Made by a program: the position numbers and the translations under genes. Source: Psychromonas sp. MME1 (GTDB lineage: Bacteria > Pseudomonadota > Gammaproteobacteria > Enterobacterales > Psychromonadaceae). From it: a DNA stretch of 64,000 nucleotides. The stretch lies in the NCBI RefSeq assembly GCF_041080865.1, contig NZ_CP160906.1, positions 186,001 through 250,000 on the forward strand. The letters are read 5' to 3'. The first letter of the stretch is position 1. Each line of letters begins with the position of its first letter. Of this stretch, positions 37,275 through 45,671 are shown piece by piece. Below the pieces are notes generated by a model. That model was not told where the DNA came from. It did not search any database and was given only the letters and a program-made list of their open reading frames with translations.

Positions 37275-38871
37275 ATGGTTAAAATATTAGATATTCTATC
37301 ATTTAGCTCGGCCTCATTTGAGCCAGTTAAAATTTCATCAGAAAACACTTATGTTTGGAAAAACCCAAAACTTCACCCTCAACTAACTAGGAATGAGGAA
37401 CTCGCAAAAGAAAAATTTATTGGATTACAGACCGATAATGATGTCGCTAATTTATTGGAAATTCCTGTAGGCCAACTTCTTCACATTCTTTATTCCCAAG
37501 ATAAAAAATATAATACTTTTACAATAAAAAAGAGATCGGGTAAAAGCCGCATTATTGAAAGTCCACAACAATCAATTAAAATTTTACAAAATAAAGTAAG
37601 GTCTTTAATAGAAGCCCACTATAGAGTTAAAAAAAATGTACATGGTTTTGTGGGCAATGGAAAAGGCATTATATCTAATGCTGAACAACATAAAAAAAAG
37701 AAATATGTTTTAAATCTAGACTTGCAGGATTTTTTTCATTCAGTGAACTTTGGCAGGGTTCAAGGTATATTCAGAAATATACCATTCAATATGGGAGTGC
37801 CAGCTGCAACGGTACTTGCTCAGTTATGCACTCATAATGGTAGGCTTCCTCAAGGTGCAAGTACCTCACCTGCTTCTTTCCAATTTGGCATCAACGACCT
37901 TAGATAAAAAGCTTGTACAAATAGCAAAAAAGTACCATTTAACCTATACCCGATATGCTGATGATATTACTTTTTCAAGTAACAAGCCTTTTCCCCATTC
38001 TATTGTGGAAAAAGAAGAATTGGAAAATGGTGAATATAAGCATAAGGTTGGGATATTTTTAGAGCGGTCTATTAAAAGCTCTGGATTTAATATTAATCAT
38101 AGTAAAACTCGCCTACAACATAAGTCACAAAGGCAAGAAGTCACTGGATTAGTTGTAAATGAGGGCGTTAATATAAATCGGAAATTTATTCGCAAAACTC
38201 GGGCCATGATACATGATTGGAGGAAAGACTTACTTGAAGCTGAAAAGCGTTTCATCAAAATTCGTTATCATGCAAAGGAATCTGAGCTTAATGCCAGTAA
38301 ACTCGATGGTTCTATATATAAAAGAGCTGTATATGGAAATCTTAGCTTTATAAAAATGGTTAAAGGGGAAGAACATTCTCCTTATTTAACATTATGTAAA
38401 CAGGTATTAGAGTTAGACAATACTCCGCCTGATTTTGTTGGAAAATTAAAAGGTATATTTGATATGTATGATATTTTTATTTGTCACGCTTCTGAAGATA
38501 AAAATGAGGTTGCACTGCCTCTGTATGAATCACTTAAACAACGTAAGATAAATGCATTTATTGATTGTTTTTCTATAGGTTGGGGTGACTCGCTTGTTGC
38601 AAAAATTAATACTGCACTTCAAAAATCGAAGTATGTTATTGCAATTATTTCAGAAGACTCGGTAAATAAGTCGTGGCCAATGAAAGAACTAAATGCTGTA
38701 CTTTCTGCCGAAATTAGCTCTGAGCAAACAAAACTATTACCGCTTATGGTTGGTGACGGAGAAGCATTAATAGAAAAACTTCCTCTTTTGGCTGATAAGC
38801 TATTTGTTAGTTACGATAATAATATTAATGAAATTGCAGAAAAAGTTGAAGCTCACCTTGCAAAAGAATAG
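37275..38871 (+). CDS. retron reverse transcriptase fused to TIR domain, frame interrupted once
   Basis: Predicted anti-phage retron effector. The RT part shows the retron-specific NAEQH (NAxxH, residues 135-139), LDLQDFF (148-154), LPQGASTSP (191-199), YADD in TRYADDITFSS, GFNINHSKTRL and VTGLVVNEG (VTG motif). From about residue 397 a TIR domain follows: YDIFICHASEDK, FIDCFSIGWGDSL and SWPMKELNAVL with a candidate catalytic Glu. The frame ends early at 37907 and continues one frame over; an extra T (or two missing bases) near 37873-37879 explains this, since homology runs on as SNLASTTLDKKL. Repaired length is about 531 aa. TIR-linked retrons are known from defence screens; this one is untested. 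Confidence 0.85.
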
Positions 38872-39055
38872 GTGTCGCGCAGCCGACACCTTATTCGGGT
38901 GTTGAACAAGCCCGATCGGAAATTGCTTCTCTTTATAGTAAATAGTGGATTTTGCTGAAGGCTAAATTTAATTTGTCACTTTTCTTTAGGCGAGTTACGC
39001 TAATATACAATTGATAGTTCAATTATATCAATCTGTTATCTTTTTTGGTTGAATG
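38864..39055. repeat. 192-bp direct repeat, right copy
   Basis: Two mismatches from 35447-35638. Its first bases AAGAATAG include the stop codon of the RT-TIR gene, and its hairpin lies immediately downstream, where it could act as that gene's transcript end. The copies are 3417 bp apart. Confidence 0.9.
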
Positions 39056-39056
39056 T

Positions 39057-39155
39057 TAACTATTTCATTACAGCAAAGTGCGGATTAAGGTTATTTTTAA
39101 AAAGAATGGCTATTAGATTTTTTATAAATGAAAAGGTATGGATGTCCCCGTTCTT
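39057..39155 (+). repeat. ~100-bp repeat, copy 2 (diverged)
   Basis: Begins TAACTATTTCATTACAGC and ends CCCCGTTCTT. It matches copy 1 except for a G/A change, one extra A and an A/G change. It abuts the right 192-bp repeat. Confidence 0.85.
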
Positions 39156-39159
39156 CCCA

Positions 39160-39265
39160 CTGGAATCTAACTATTTCATTACAGCAAAGTGCGGATTAAG
39201 ATTATTTTTAAAAGAATGGCTATTAGTTTTTTTATAAATGAAAAGGTATGGATGTCCCCGTTCTT
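39160..39265 (+). repeat. 106-bp repeat, copy 3
   Basis: Identical by eye to copy 1 at 36896-37001. Only 4 bp separate it from copy 2, forming a short tandem pair. Confidence 0.85.
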
Positions 39266-39391
39266 CCTAAAGCATTTACTGAGGCTGGTTTGGAGGCCAG
39301 CAGAAGAGTAGTGAGGCTCATTGACAGTAAAGCTGTAATTAATAAAGAATTGCTACTTACAGAGCAATTTTGCGAATTAAAAGGTGCATAA
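39248..39391 (+). pseudogene. 3' fragment of an unrecognised gene, fused to repeat copy 3
   Basis: A 47-codon frame starts at an ATG inside the repeat and continues as KAFTEAGLEASRRVVRLIDS and ends EQFCELKGA. The part after 39266 looks like a genuine protein C-terminus. The stop lies in GCATAACAAACAA, the same motif that follows the zinc-ribbon gene (CACATAACAAACAA), so this may be the end of a disrupted cassette gene. Confidence 0.4.
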
Positions 39392-39572
39392 CAAACAACA
39401 GTTGGTGTCTACTGTGTAGGTATTTCAATATGTTATTGATTTGCGCCTATTAAAAGATTTGGCTGCTGAGGTTATCTTTAAAATAATAATGGTTAATGAG
39501 TTAAGCCATAGTGACAGAAATGACAGCGGTGTTATTATATTTTCACATTTAATGCTCTAAGAGATAGTTACC

Positions 39573-40412
39573 ATGTGGAATGCCAAAGTTGTTTACCAAA
39601 CCAGCTGTGAATTGGCTGATATCGCCATTGCTCAGCAAAACAAATTGGTCACCGAAATTAAACCCGATAATAGTATCGTTACTCAAGCTGATAAAATGGT
39701 TGAGCAACGTGCGATTGAATTGCTTGCTAAACCTGATAAAAAAATTTTTGTGATTGGTGAAGAGACAGTAAAAGAGCTTTCTCAGCAAGCGCTAGACGCT
39801 GCACTAAAAGGCAACAGTTATTTAATTGACCCGATTGACGGTACCGTCCCTTATACGTCACTTACCCCGGTTTGGGGGATTTCGATTGGTTATGCGGAGC
39901 AGGGTAAAATTGTTGAAGGTTGTATTGTTCTGCCCGGCACCTTTGAAGTGATACTGACTGATAACGGTGTGACCTATTACGGCAAAGGGGGCGATAAATT
40001 ACCGGATTTTGATAGTTTACAGCCGTTATCTCTTCAATTAAAAGAGAACTGCACAACACCTTCTCGCGTTTTAGCCATTAGCCAACACACCGCAAAAAAT
40101 AGAAATGTCGCTAAACTGAAACGTGGTGTCGGTTGCTACTTCAGTGTGGTTTTCCCTTTTGTTTATTTGGCTCTGGGGCGAATGGCTGGCATCTACGCAA
40201 GCCTTAATGTGTGGGATAGTGGTGCTGGTTTTGCCATTTTGAAAAATTTAGGTTTTCATTTGGCCTTTGAAGACGGTCAAGCGGTGACCTTTGATGTTAC
40301 AAAAGACTTTGATTTTTCCACTTATAAAGAGGGCAAAATTATGTCACGCCAAGCGATGATCATGTCACCAAGCAAAGCCTTTAGTGATGAGCTATTAGCA
40401 ACGATTGAATGA
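39573..40412 (+). CDS. inositol monophosphatase/CysQ-superfamily phosphatase
   Basis: Mg-dependent sugar or nucleotide phosphatase fold. The 279-aa product has SIVTQADKMVE, the metal-binding FVIGEET, and DPIDGT (metal motif) followed by PYTSLTPVWGISIGYAE, and a C-terminal WDSGAGFAIL where the family normally has WDxAAG. Substrate cannot be set; candidates are inositol phosphate, PAP or histidinol phosphate. It is a single gene between the island and the porin and has its own hairpin downstream. Confidence 0.8.
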   Translation: MWNAKVVYQTSCELADIAIAQQNKLVTEIKPDNSIVTQADKMVEQRAIELLAKPDKKIFVIGEETVKELSQQALDAALKGNSYLIDPIDGTVPYTSLTPVWGISIGYAEQGKIVEGCIVLPGTFEVILTDNGVTYYGKGGDKLPDFDSLQPLSLQLKENCTTPSRVLAISQHTAKNRNVAKLKRGVGCYFSVVFPFVYLALGRMAGIYASLNVWDSGAGFAILKNLGFHLAFEDGQAVTFDVTKDFDFSTYKEGKIMSRQAMIMSPSKAFSDELLATIE

Positions 40413-40418
40413 GTTATA

Positions 40419-40443
40419 CCCATACTATCTTTAATAGTGTGGG
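40419..40443 (+). terminator. hairpin after the phosphatase gene
   Basis: CCCATACTAT pairs with ATAGTGTGGG (one G-T) around a 5-nt loop, 6 bp after the stop codon. No T run follows. Confidence 0.55.
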
Positions 40444-40731
40444 CTATATTGGGTGTAGTAGTTTCTTTGTTTTCCTCTAGATTAATTTATTAAGAACGAC
40501 ACTAATGAGTGCCCATCAAGAGATAATATGCGGTGTCCGAACATCACTTGAAATATTAGTTGGGGGATTTAATCTGCAGAGAAAAGAGTCTAGCTCAAAT
40601 TCAATCTGACAGTTATCACAAATGAAATGGATAACTATCAGGTTAAATATGAGCTAGTATAAATAATTCACACGTTAATCAAGTCAACCAGAGTTAGCTG
40701 TAAAAGCGTGTCATTATTTTTGTTAAATAGA
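40444..40731. other. intergenic region between convergent phosphatase and porin genes
   Basis: About 290 bases without a coding frame. A short imperfect inverted repeat (GAGCTAGTATAA region against TAGCTCAAATTC) is present around 40590-40660, but I cannot assign a role. Confidence 0.4.
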
Positions 40732-41997
40732 TTACCACCAAGCTTCTACCATAGCGCCAAATTTAGTAACGTCAGTAGAGGAGTTGTCAATATGATCTAC
40801 AGATCCTGTTACAGCATAAAAGCGAACTACGGGACGAGACCACATGAAGTGACCAAGTTGGAAGTTTTGTGACAAGGTCACTTTCCAAGCGTTACTATCA
40901 TTATCTGAGTTATCAAGTTCTGCGTATTGGTAACCAACTTCTAATGCAGTAGCCATGTAATCATTCCAGCTGATTTGTGGGCGTACAGTTGCGCTGTATT
41001 CTGTTCTATCATCAAAACTTTGCCAACCACAGCCTTCATCATCTTTACAGTCAATGTATAGGTATGAACTAGCGTATTGCATTGCCATCATATCGTTAAA
41101 GTCAACTGAACCATTTAAGAATAGCATGTAACCTGCAGCGTCATGATCTGCATTTGGGCCAACTTCCCATCCTGCAGCATTTGCACCAGAAAGTGCTAAT
41201 GCATCTGTTTCATAACGTGCTGATAATTGTAACCAGCCATTCGAAAAACCGTGATGATAGGCAGTATATAATTGCATTGCTTTGTCGTTCTCAATGTCTC
41301 TATTATCTGCAATATTTCCGCTTAGGCCAGCGTATGTTGCACGAAACTTTAATTTGCCTGATTCGCCAACTTTAATGTCATGTAGATGCATTAAAAATGC
41401 GGAAATATTACCATCATTCTGGTTCGCACTCCCTGCACCATTACCACCTTGTACCCAGCTTGTATCAAATTTTGCCCATCCAAAATCAAGATTATCAATA
41501 CCAGCACCACCACCATCAGCACTCATCATAAAGTAATCGTTGATATCGGTTTGTTCGCGTCCATTAAATCGCTTACCTGCCCAGACATAAGCTTCGGGTT
41601 GAGATTCAAAAATGCCTTTACCGCCGCCGTAAAACTGCGCAATCTTGATGTCGGCATTACGCCATCCTTCATTAATGACCACTCCACCATTACCGTCCAA
41701 GTAACCGGTTGTTTCTGTAGTATATCCAGGAGTGTCGATCATCACATTGATATCGAACTTAGCTTTTTCCATTTCGAATCCTTGGGAAAGCATCCACTCC
41801 ATCCAGTTGCCTTCGTTACCTAGACGTCCTGGGCCGTTGACAGAAGCATGATCCGCTTTTATGGCAATGATTGTGTCGTCAGATGCTTCTGATGCATAAC
41901 GACCATAACCTGAAAAGTTGGGTGTGCCAGCGTGTGAGCTAATTGATGTTAAAGCGCATCCAAGAACAACTGATATAGTAAGTATATTTAATTTCAT
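40732..41997 (-). CDS. LamB/maltoporin-family carbohydrate porin
   Basis: Outer-membrane trimeric beta-barrel for oligosaccharide diffusion. The 421-aa product has a signal peptide (MKLNILTISVVLGCALTSIS, then SHAG), FSGYGRYASEA near the start of the barrel, GRLGNEGNWMEW, and the LamB block VWAGKRFNGREQTDINDYFMM followed by GAGIDNLDFGWAKFD. It ends with the aromatic-rich GAMVEAWW typical of barrels. It is divergent from the GH8 xylanase, so xylo-oligosaccharides are a plausible substrate by inference. Confidence 0.87.
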   Translation of the reverse strand: MKLNILTISVVLGCALTSISSHAGTPNFSGYGRYASEASDDTIIAIKADHASVNGPGRLGNEGNWMEWMLSQGFEMEKAKFDINVMIDTPGYTTETTGYLDGNGGVVINEGWRNADIKIAQFYGGGKGIFESQPEAYVWAGKRFNGREQTDINDYFMMSADGGGAGIDNLDFGWAKFDTSWVQGGNGAGSANQNDGNISAFLMHLHDIKVGESGKLKFRATYAGLSGNIADNRDIENDKAMQLYTAYHHGFSNGWLQLSARYETDALALSGANAAGWEVGPNADHDAAGYMLFLNGSVDFNDMMAMQYASSYLYIDCKDDEGCGWQSFDDRTEYSATVRPQISWNDYMATALEVGYQYAELDNSDNDSNAWKVTLSQNFQLGHFMWSRPVVRFYAVTGSVDHIDNSSTDVTKFGAMVEAWW

Positions 41998-42185
41998 AGT
42001 ATTAATTCCATATAATATGATTTGTTAATGTGGTTTGAAATTCGTTGTTTTATATCAATGACGAGTAGGTCATTGGAATAGCCATATAAATTCCTATTTA
42101 TCGGCTAATCTAGTTTCGTGTAATTTTTCATCAAAAACAGTGCAAAATCTGGTTTGTTGATTATCTTTTTTTTACCAGCTATTGG

Positions 42186-42205
42186 TTATGTGATTTGGCA
42201 CATAA
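42186..42205. promoter_or_regulatory. candidate CRP site between porin and xylanase
   Basis: TTATGTGATTTGGCACATAA is a near-perfect palindrome matching the CRP pattern TGTGA-N6-TCACA with one half degenerate. It lies 189 bp upstream of the porin start and 258 bp upstream of the xylanase start. Confidence 0.55.
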
Positions 42206-42463
42206 AATTTAAACATTCAATTATTCACATCCTGTTAATGCGATAATCAAGCGTTTTAGCTCAAAAAACAGACAAGGTAAATTGTGTTTTTTTGCTTTTT
42301 ATTTGTTGCTTTTTGGATTTTGTTCGTTTTTTTTAATATTCGTAAGTGGATTCACTATTTCAATATAAACTCTGAAATTTGATGATCTATAACCAGTTAT
42401 TATTGCTATTCTTTTTGCTCTATTAAACATGCAATTGCTGATAATTGTAAAAAAGGATTTATT

Positions 42464-43741
42464 ATGCCATTAACAAATAAATGTGATTTATTGATCAAAA
42501 CTGCTGCTGCGATGCTACTACTTAGCAGTTTTTCTGCTTATGCTAAATTCGATAATACGCCTCCGACAACGGGGGCCTATGAGTCGGGAAATTACCGAAA
42601 TTTGGCTGTAGAAATGGGTAAAAAAGATGGATGGACAAAGCTAAAAACTGGTTTTGATAATATGTTCGGCAGTAACGGTAAACAACAGTTATATTATGGA
42701 TATAAAGAAAACGGCCAATACAAGGGGAGTTATATAAAAACAACGTCCACTAATGATATCCGTACTGAAGGTCAGTCGTGGGGGATGACCATAGCCGTTA
42801 TGATGAATAAGAGAAGTGAGTTTGATAATCTATGGCGTTTCGCCAAGAAATATCAGAAAAATTCGACCAATCATCAGGATCCGAAAAAACAGGGAACTTA
42901 TGCATGGCTATTAGCGTTTAATGAAAATGGCGTTGTATATAAAAAAGATGATGGCCCAGCGCCTGATGGTGAGGAATATTTTGCTTTTGCTCTATTAAAT
43001 GCTGACGCCCGCTGGGGGAGTAGTGGAAGTATTAATTATTATCAAGAAGCATTAACAATGCTAACGACGATAAAAAATAAGTTGATGAAAAACCAAGTGA
43101 TTGTTTTTTCGCCTTATGTTGATAATGTGACAGATCCTTCTTACCATATTCCTGCTTTTTATGATTACTTTGCGGATCGAGTAACTAAAGCAACGGATAA
43201 AACGTACTGGTCTGCCGTGGCGACTAGAAGCCGCAAATTCTTAAAGGACCATTTCGCTAAAGTAAATGGTGATCCTCACTGGAACTTGCCTACTTACTTA
43301 GCTAGACCTTGGGGAACTCCTGTTGCGGGTGAAATTTTTGCTGGTCAGAGTAATCCTGGTGATTGGTATGAATTGGATGCTTGGCGTGTAGCAATGAATG
43401 TTGCGCTTGATGCCCACGTGATGGGAGCTGAGCAATGGCATAAGGATGCTATCAATGGTATTTTGGGCGCGTTGAGTTATGACAAATCAGTAAACGGTGA
43501 CGGTTGCTATAAGCAAGTATATGGATTTGGTGTTGCTGAAAGTCCTTATTGTGCTGGTGAAGGGCAAAAAGCAGCGAATGCAGTGGCATTACTTGCGTCT
43601 ACAAATTCAACGGAAGCATCAAGCTATTTCAACGATTTTTGGAATACGCCACAACCCACTGGAAAATATCGTTATTACAACGGATCGCTCTACATGTTAG
43701 CTATGCTTCATGTTACTGGACACTTTAAATTTTATAAATAG
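42464..43741 (+). CDS. GH8 family endo-xylanase (secreted)
   Basis: Inverting glycoside hydrolase of family 8, predicted to cut beta-1,4-xylan. The 425-aa product has a signal peptide ending SAYA and the GH8 core: RTEGQSWGMTIAVMM with the catalytic acid Glu, the GPAPDGEEYFAFALL Asp, and WYELDAWRVAMNV with the catalytic base Asp. It resembles, from memory, the cold-active xylanase of Pseudoalteromonas haloplanktis almost throughout, including the C-terminal YRYYNGSLYMLAMLHV. Adjacent xylR/xylA and a porin support a xylan-use role. Confidence 0.92.
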   Translation: MPLTNKCDLLIKTAAAMLLLSSFSAYAKFDNTPPTTGAYESGNYRNLAVEMGKKDGWTKLKTGFDNMFGSNGKQQLYYGYKENGQYKGSYIKTTSTNDIRTEGQSWGMTIAVMMNKRSEFDNLWRFAKKYQKNSTNHQDPKKQGTYAWLLAFNENGVVYKKDDGPAPDGEEYFAFALLNADARWGSSGSINYYQEALTMLTTIKNKLMKNQVIVFSPYVDNVTDPSYHIPAFYDYFADRVTKATDKTYWSAVATRSRKFLKDHFAKVNGDPHWNLPTYLARPWGTPVAGEIFAGQSNPGDWYELDAWRVAMNVALDAHVMGAEQWHKDAINGILGALSYDKSVNGDGCYKQVYGFGVAESPYCAGEGQKAANAVALLASTNSTEASSYFNDFWNTPQPTGKYRYYNGSLYMLAMLHVTGHFKFYK

Positions 43742-43776
43742 CCCGTAGGCTGCTTACTTGAAGTTTAAATGACTTT

Positions 43777-43808
43777 AATACTAGCTTTTTTAAAGCTAGT
43801 ATTTTTAT
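43777..43808 (+). terminator. xylanase terminator
   Basis: A perfect 12-bp stem AATACTAGCTTT against AAAGCTAGTATT with a three-T loop, followed by TTTAT, 36 bp after the stop. Confidence 0.85.
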
Positions 43809-44189
43809 CTATTTATCATCAGTTAGTACAATAAACGGTACACATATCCCTCCTTATTTATTTTAACATTACGCCTTTTCATAATGATTCTCACTGGGTT
43901 GCTGATTGAGTTCTGCTTCACAAAACAAAGACTTAAAAAGCTCAATATGGATTGTTTTATGGTAAAAATATAACAATTACATAACATTGAAGCGAAATTA
44001 AGTCTCTGCAATCTATCCATATAGCTATTTAATTAATAATAATAATGAGCGGAGTAACGCATTTTAGGCTCAGTTTTCCTACTTCTTTGTTATAACTGTG
44101 AATAATTTTTAATTTAGGTTGAAGAGAGTTATTTTTCATATTCTCTTTGTATTTTTAACCGTTATTAAATATCGCTAAAGGTTTCTTTA
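43809..44189. other. intergenic region upstream of xylR
   Basis: About 380 AT-rich bases with no convincing gene. It should hold the xylR promoter. No clear operator was identified. Confidence 0.4.
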
Positions 44190-45383
44190 TGAATAAAAAT
44201 TACCGCATCATGCTCTTATTTAATGCTAATAAGGCTTATGATCGTCAAGTCATTAAAGGTATCGGAGAGTATTTACAGGCAACTCAATGTGATTGGGATA
44301 TTTTTTTTGAAGATGATTTTTGTACTCATTTATCCCATATAAAGGATTGGGAGGGGACGGCATTATAGCTGATTTAGATGATCCGGAAATTGAATCATTA
44401 ATATCTACTTTAACTGTTCCTGTGATTGGCATTGGTGGTTCATATGAAAATGAAGAGGATTACCCTAAGATACCTTATGTTGGTACAGATAACGTTAGTT
44501 TAGTTGAAACCGCTTTTAATCATCTGAGAGATAAAGGGTTAGAGAATTTTGCATTTTATGGTCTCCCTGAGCATCCTTCAATGCGCTGGGCTAATGAGCG
44601 AGAAAAAGCATTTAATAATATTATTAATCGAGAGAAATATTATGGTTCGGTCTATAGAGGGAACATAACAACCGCAGAAACTTGGCAATATGATATGAAT
44701 CGTTTAGCTGATTGGCTTCAGCGTTTACCATCACCGATTGGTATTATTGCAGTGACCGACGCTCGTGCTCGACATCTTCTTCAGGTGTGTGAGCATTTGC
44801 AATTAATCGTGCCTTATAAAATTGCGATTATAGGTATCGATAATGAAGAGCTAACACGGTATTTGACTCGTGTATCCCTTAGTTTGTCGGACAAGGGTGC
44901 AAGTCAATGGGCTATACGGCTGCAAAGATGCTACATAATCGGTTAACGAAGTTAGAGCAAGCAGCACTTAAGGGCAGTTTGGAAAACAGTTCTCCTCGTA
45001 TCGTTGTCCCTGCTGTTAAGGTGTTTGAGCGACAAAGTAGTGATTTTCAAGCGATCAAAGATCCTTATGTAATTAGAGCCATGCATTATATTCGTAATAA
45101 TGCTTATAACGGCATTAAAGTTGATCAGGTATTAAGTTATTTACGAATTTCTAGATCCAATTTAGAGTTGCGCTTTAAGGAAGAAAGAGGTCACTCGGTG
45201 CATTGTGAAATTCATAACGCTAAGCTCAAAAGGGCGTGTCAGTTACTGATTTCTACTACGATAACTATTGCAGACATACCAAGCCTATGTGGTTATCCAT
45301 CATTGCAGTATATGTACACCGTTTTTAAAAAAGAGATAAAGATGACTCCGAAAGAATTCCGTTTAAAAAGCATGTTATCTTAA
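44190..45383 (+). pseudogene. xylR: xylose operon regulator XylR, two frameshifts
   Basis: AraC-family activator with a LacI-like xylose-binding N-terminal domain. The frame opens at ATG 44190 (MNKNYRIMLLFNANKAYDRQ) and breaks at about 44350-44354, where one G seems missing from a run of Gs (DWEG then DGIIADLDD). It breaks again at about 44906-44908, where one A seems missing (GASQ then MGYTAAKMLHNRL). With both restored the whole protein, including ARHLLQVCEHLQL and the C-terminal HTH (LRISRSNLELRFKEE, CGYPSLQYMYTVFKKE), is about 398 aa and colinear with E. coli XylR. Either a recent pseudogene or two homopolymer errors. Confidence 0.85.
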
Positions 45384-45536
45384 TTCCATATTATTTTAAG
45401 GCACTTTACTTTGGAGGAACAAAAGTTATTTAAAATAAGAAGATGAATTCTTTGTGATTATCTGTTTAAAAATAAAGCGTACTGTTCGCGCGTTAAGTTT
45501 ATTCGCATTAAATTTGACTTATATCAAGGAAATAAA

Positions 45537-45552
45537 TGTGATATTGCGCACG
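45537..45552. promoter_or_regulatory. candidate CRP-type site upstream of xylA
   Basis: TGTGATATTGCGCACG matches a TGTGA-N6-(T)CACA pattern with a weak right half, 120 bp before the xylA start. A separate TTGACTTATATCAA palindrome lies at 45513-45526. XylR sites could not be identified. Confidence 0.4.
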
Positions 45553-45671
45553 TTAGTTAATTCCATGAACGCTCTTATCAAATTTCATAATTGAATGTAT
45601 TACATAAAAAGAAAAAGATAGGTTGTATTGATAAACAACCGCTTTTTTAATCAAACAATGGAATCATCATT

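Noticed and set aside
37275-38871. Programmed ribosomal frameshift in the RT-TIR gene
   Set aside because: No canonical slippery heptamer or downstream stimulatory structure is visible at 37873-37879, and other genes here show similar small indels.
39049-39237. 62-codon open frame across repeat copies 2 and 3
   Set aside because: It is translated repeat sequence only, with the same peptide (NYFITAKCGLRLF) twice. No independent sign of coding.
34678-39572. Complete integron or IS element
   Set aside because: No integrase gene and no paired attC with full R/L boxes was found, and the only transposase is of the RAYT type, which lacks conventional terminal inverted repeats. Only remnants are claimed.
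44320-45383. Two separate regulators (a sugar-binding protein and an AraC-type protein)
   Set aside because: Order, spacing and residues are colinear with a single XylR, and restoring one base at each of two points joins them.
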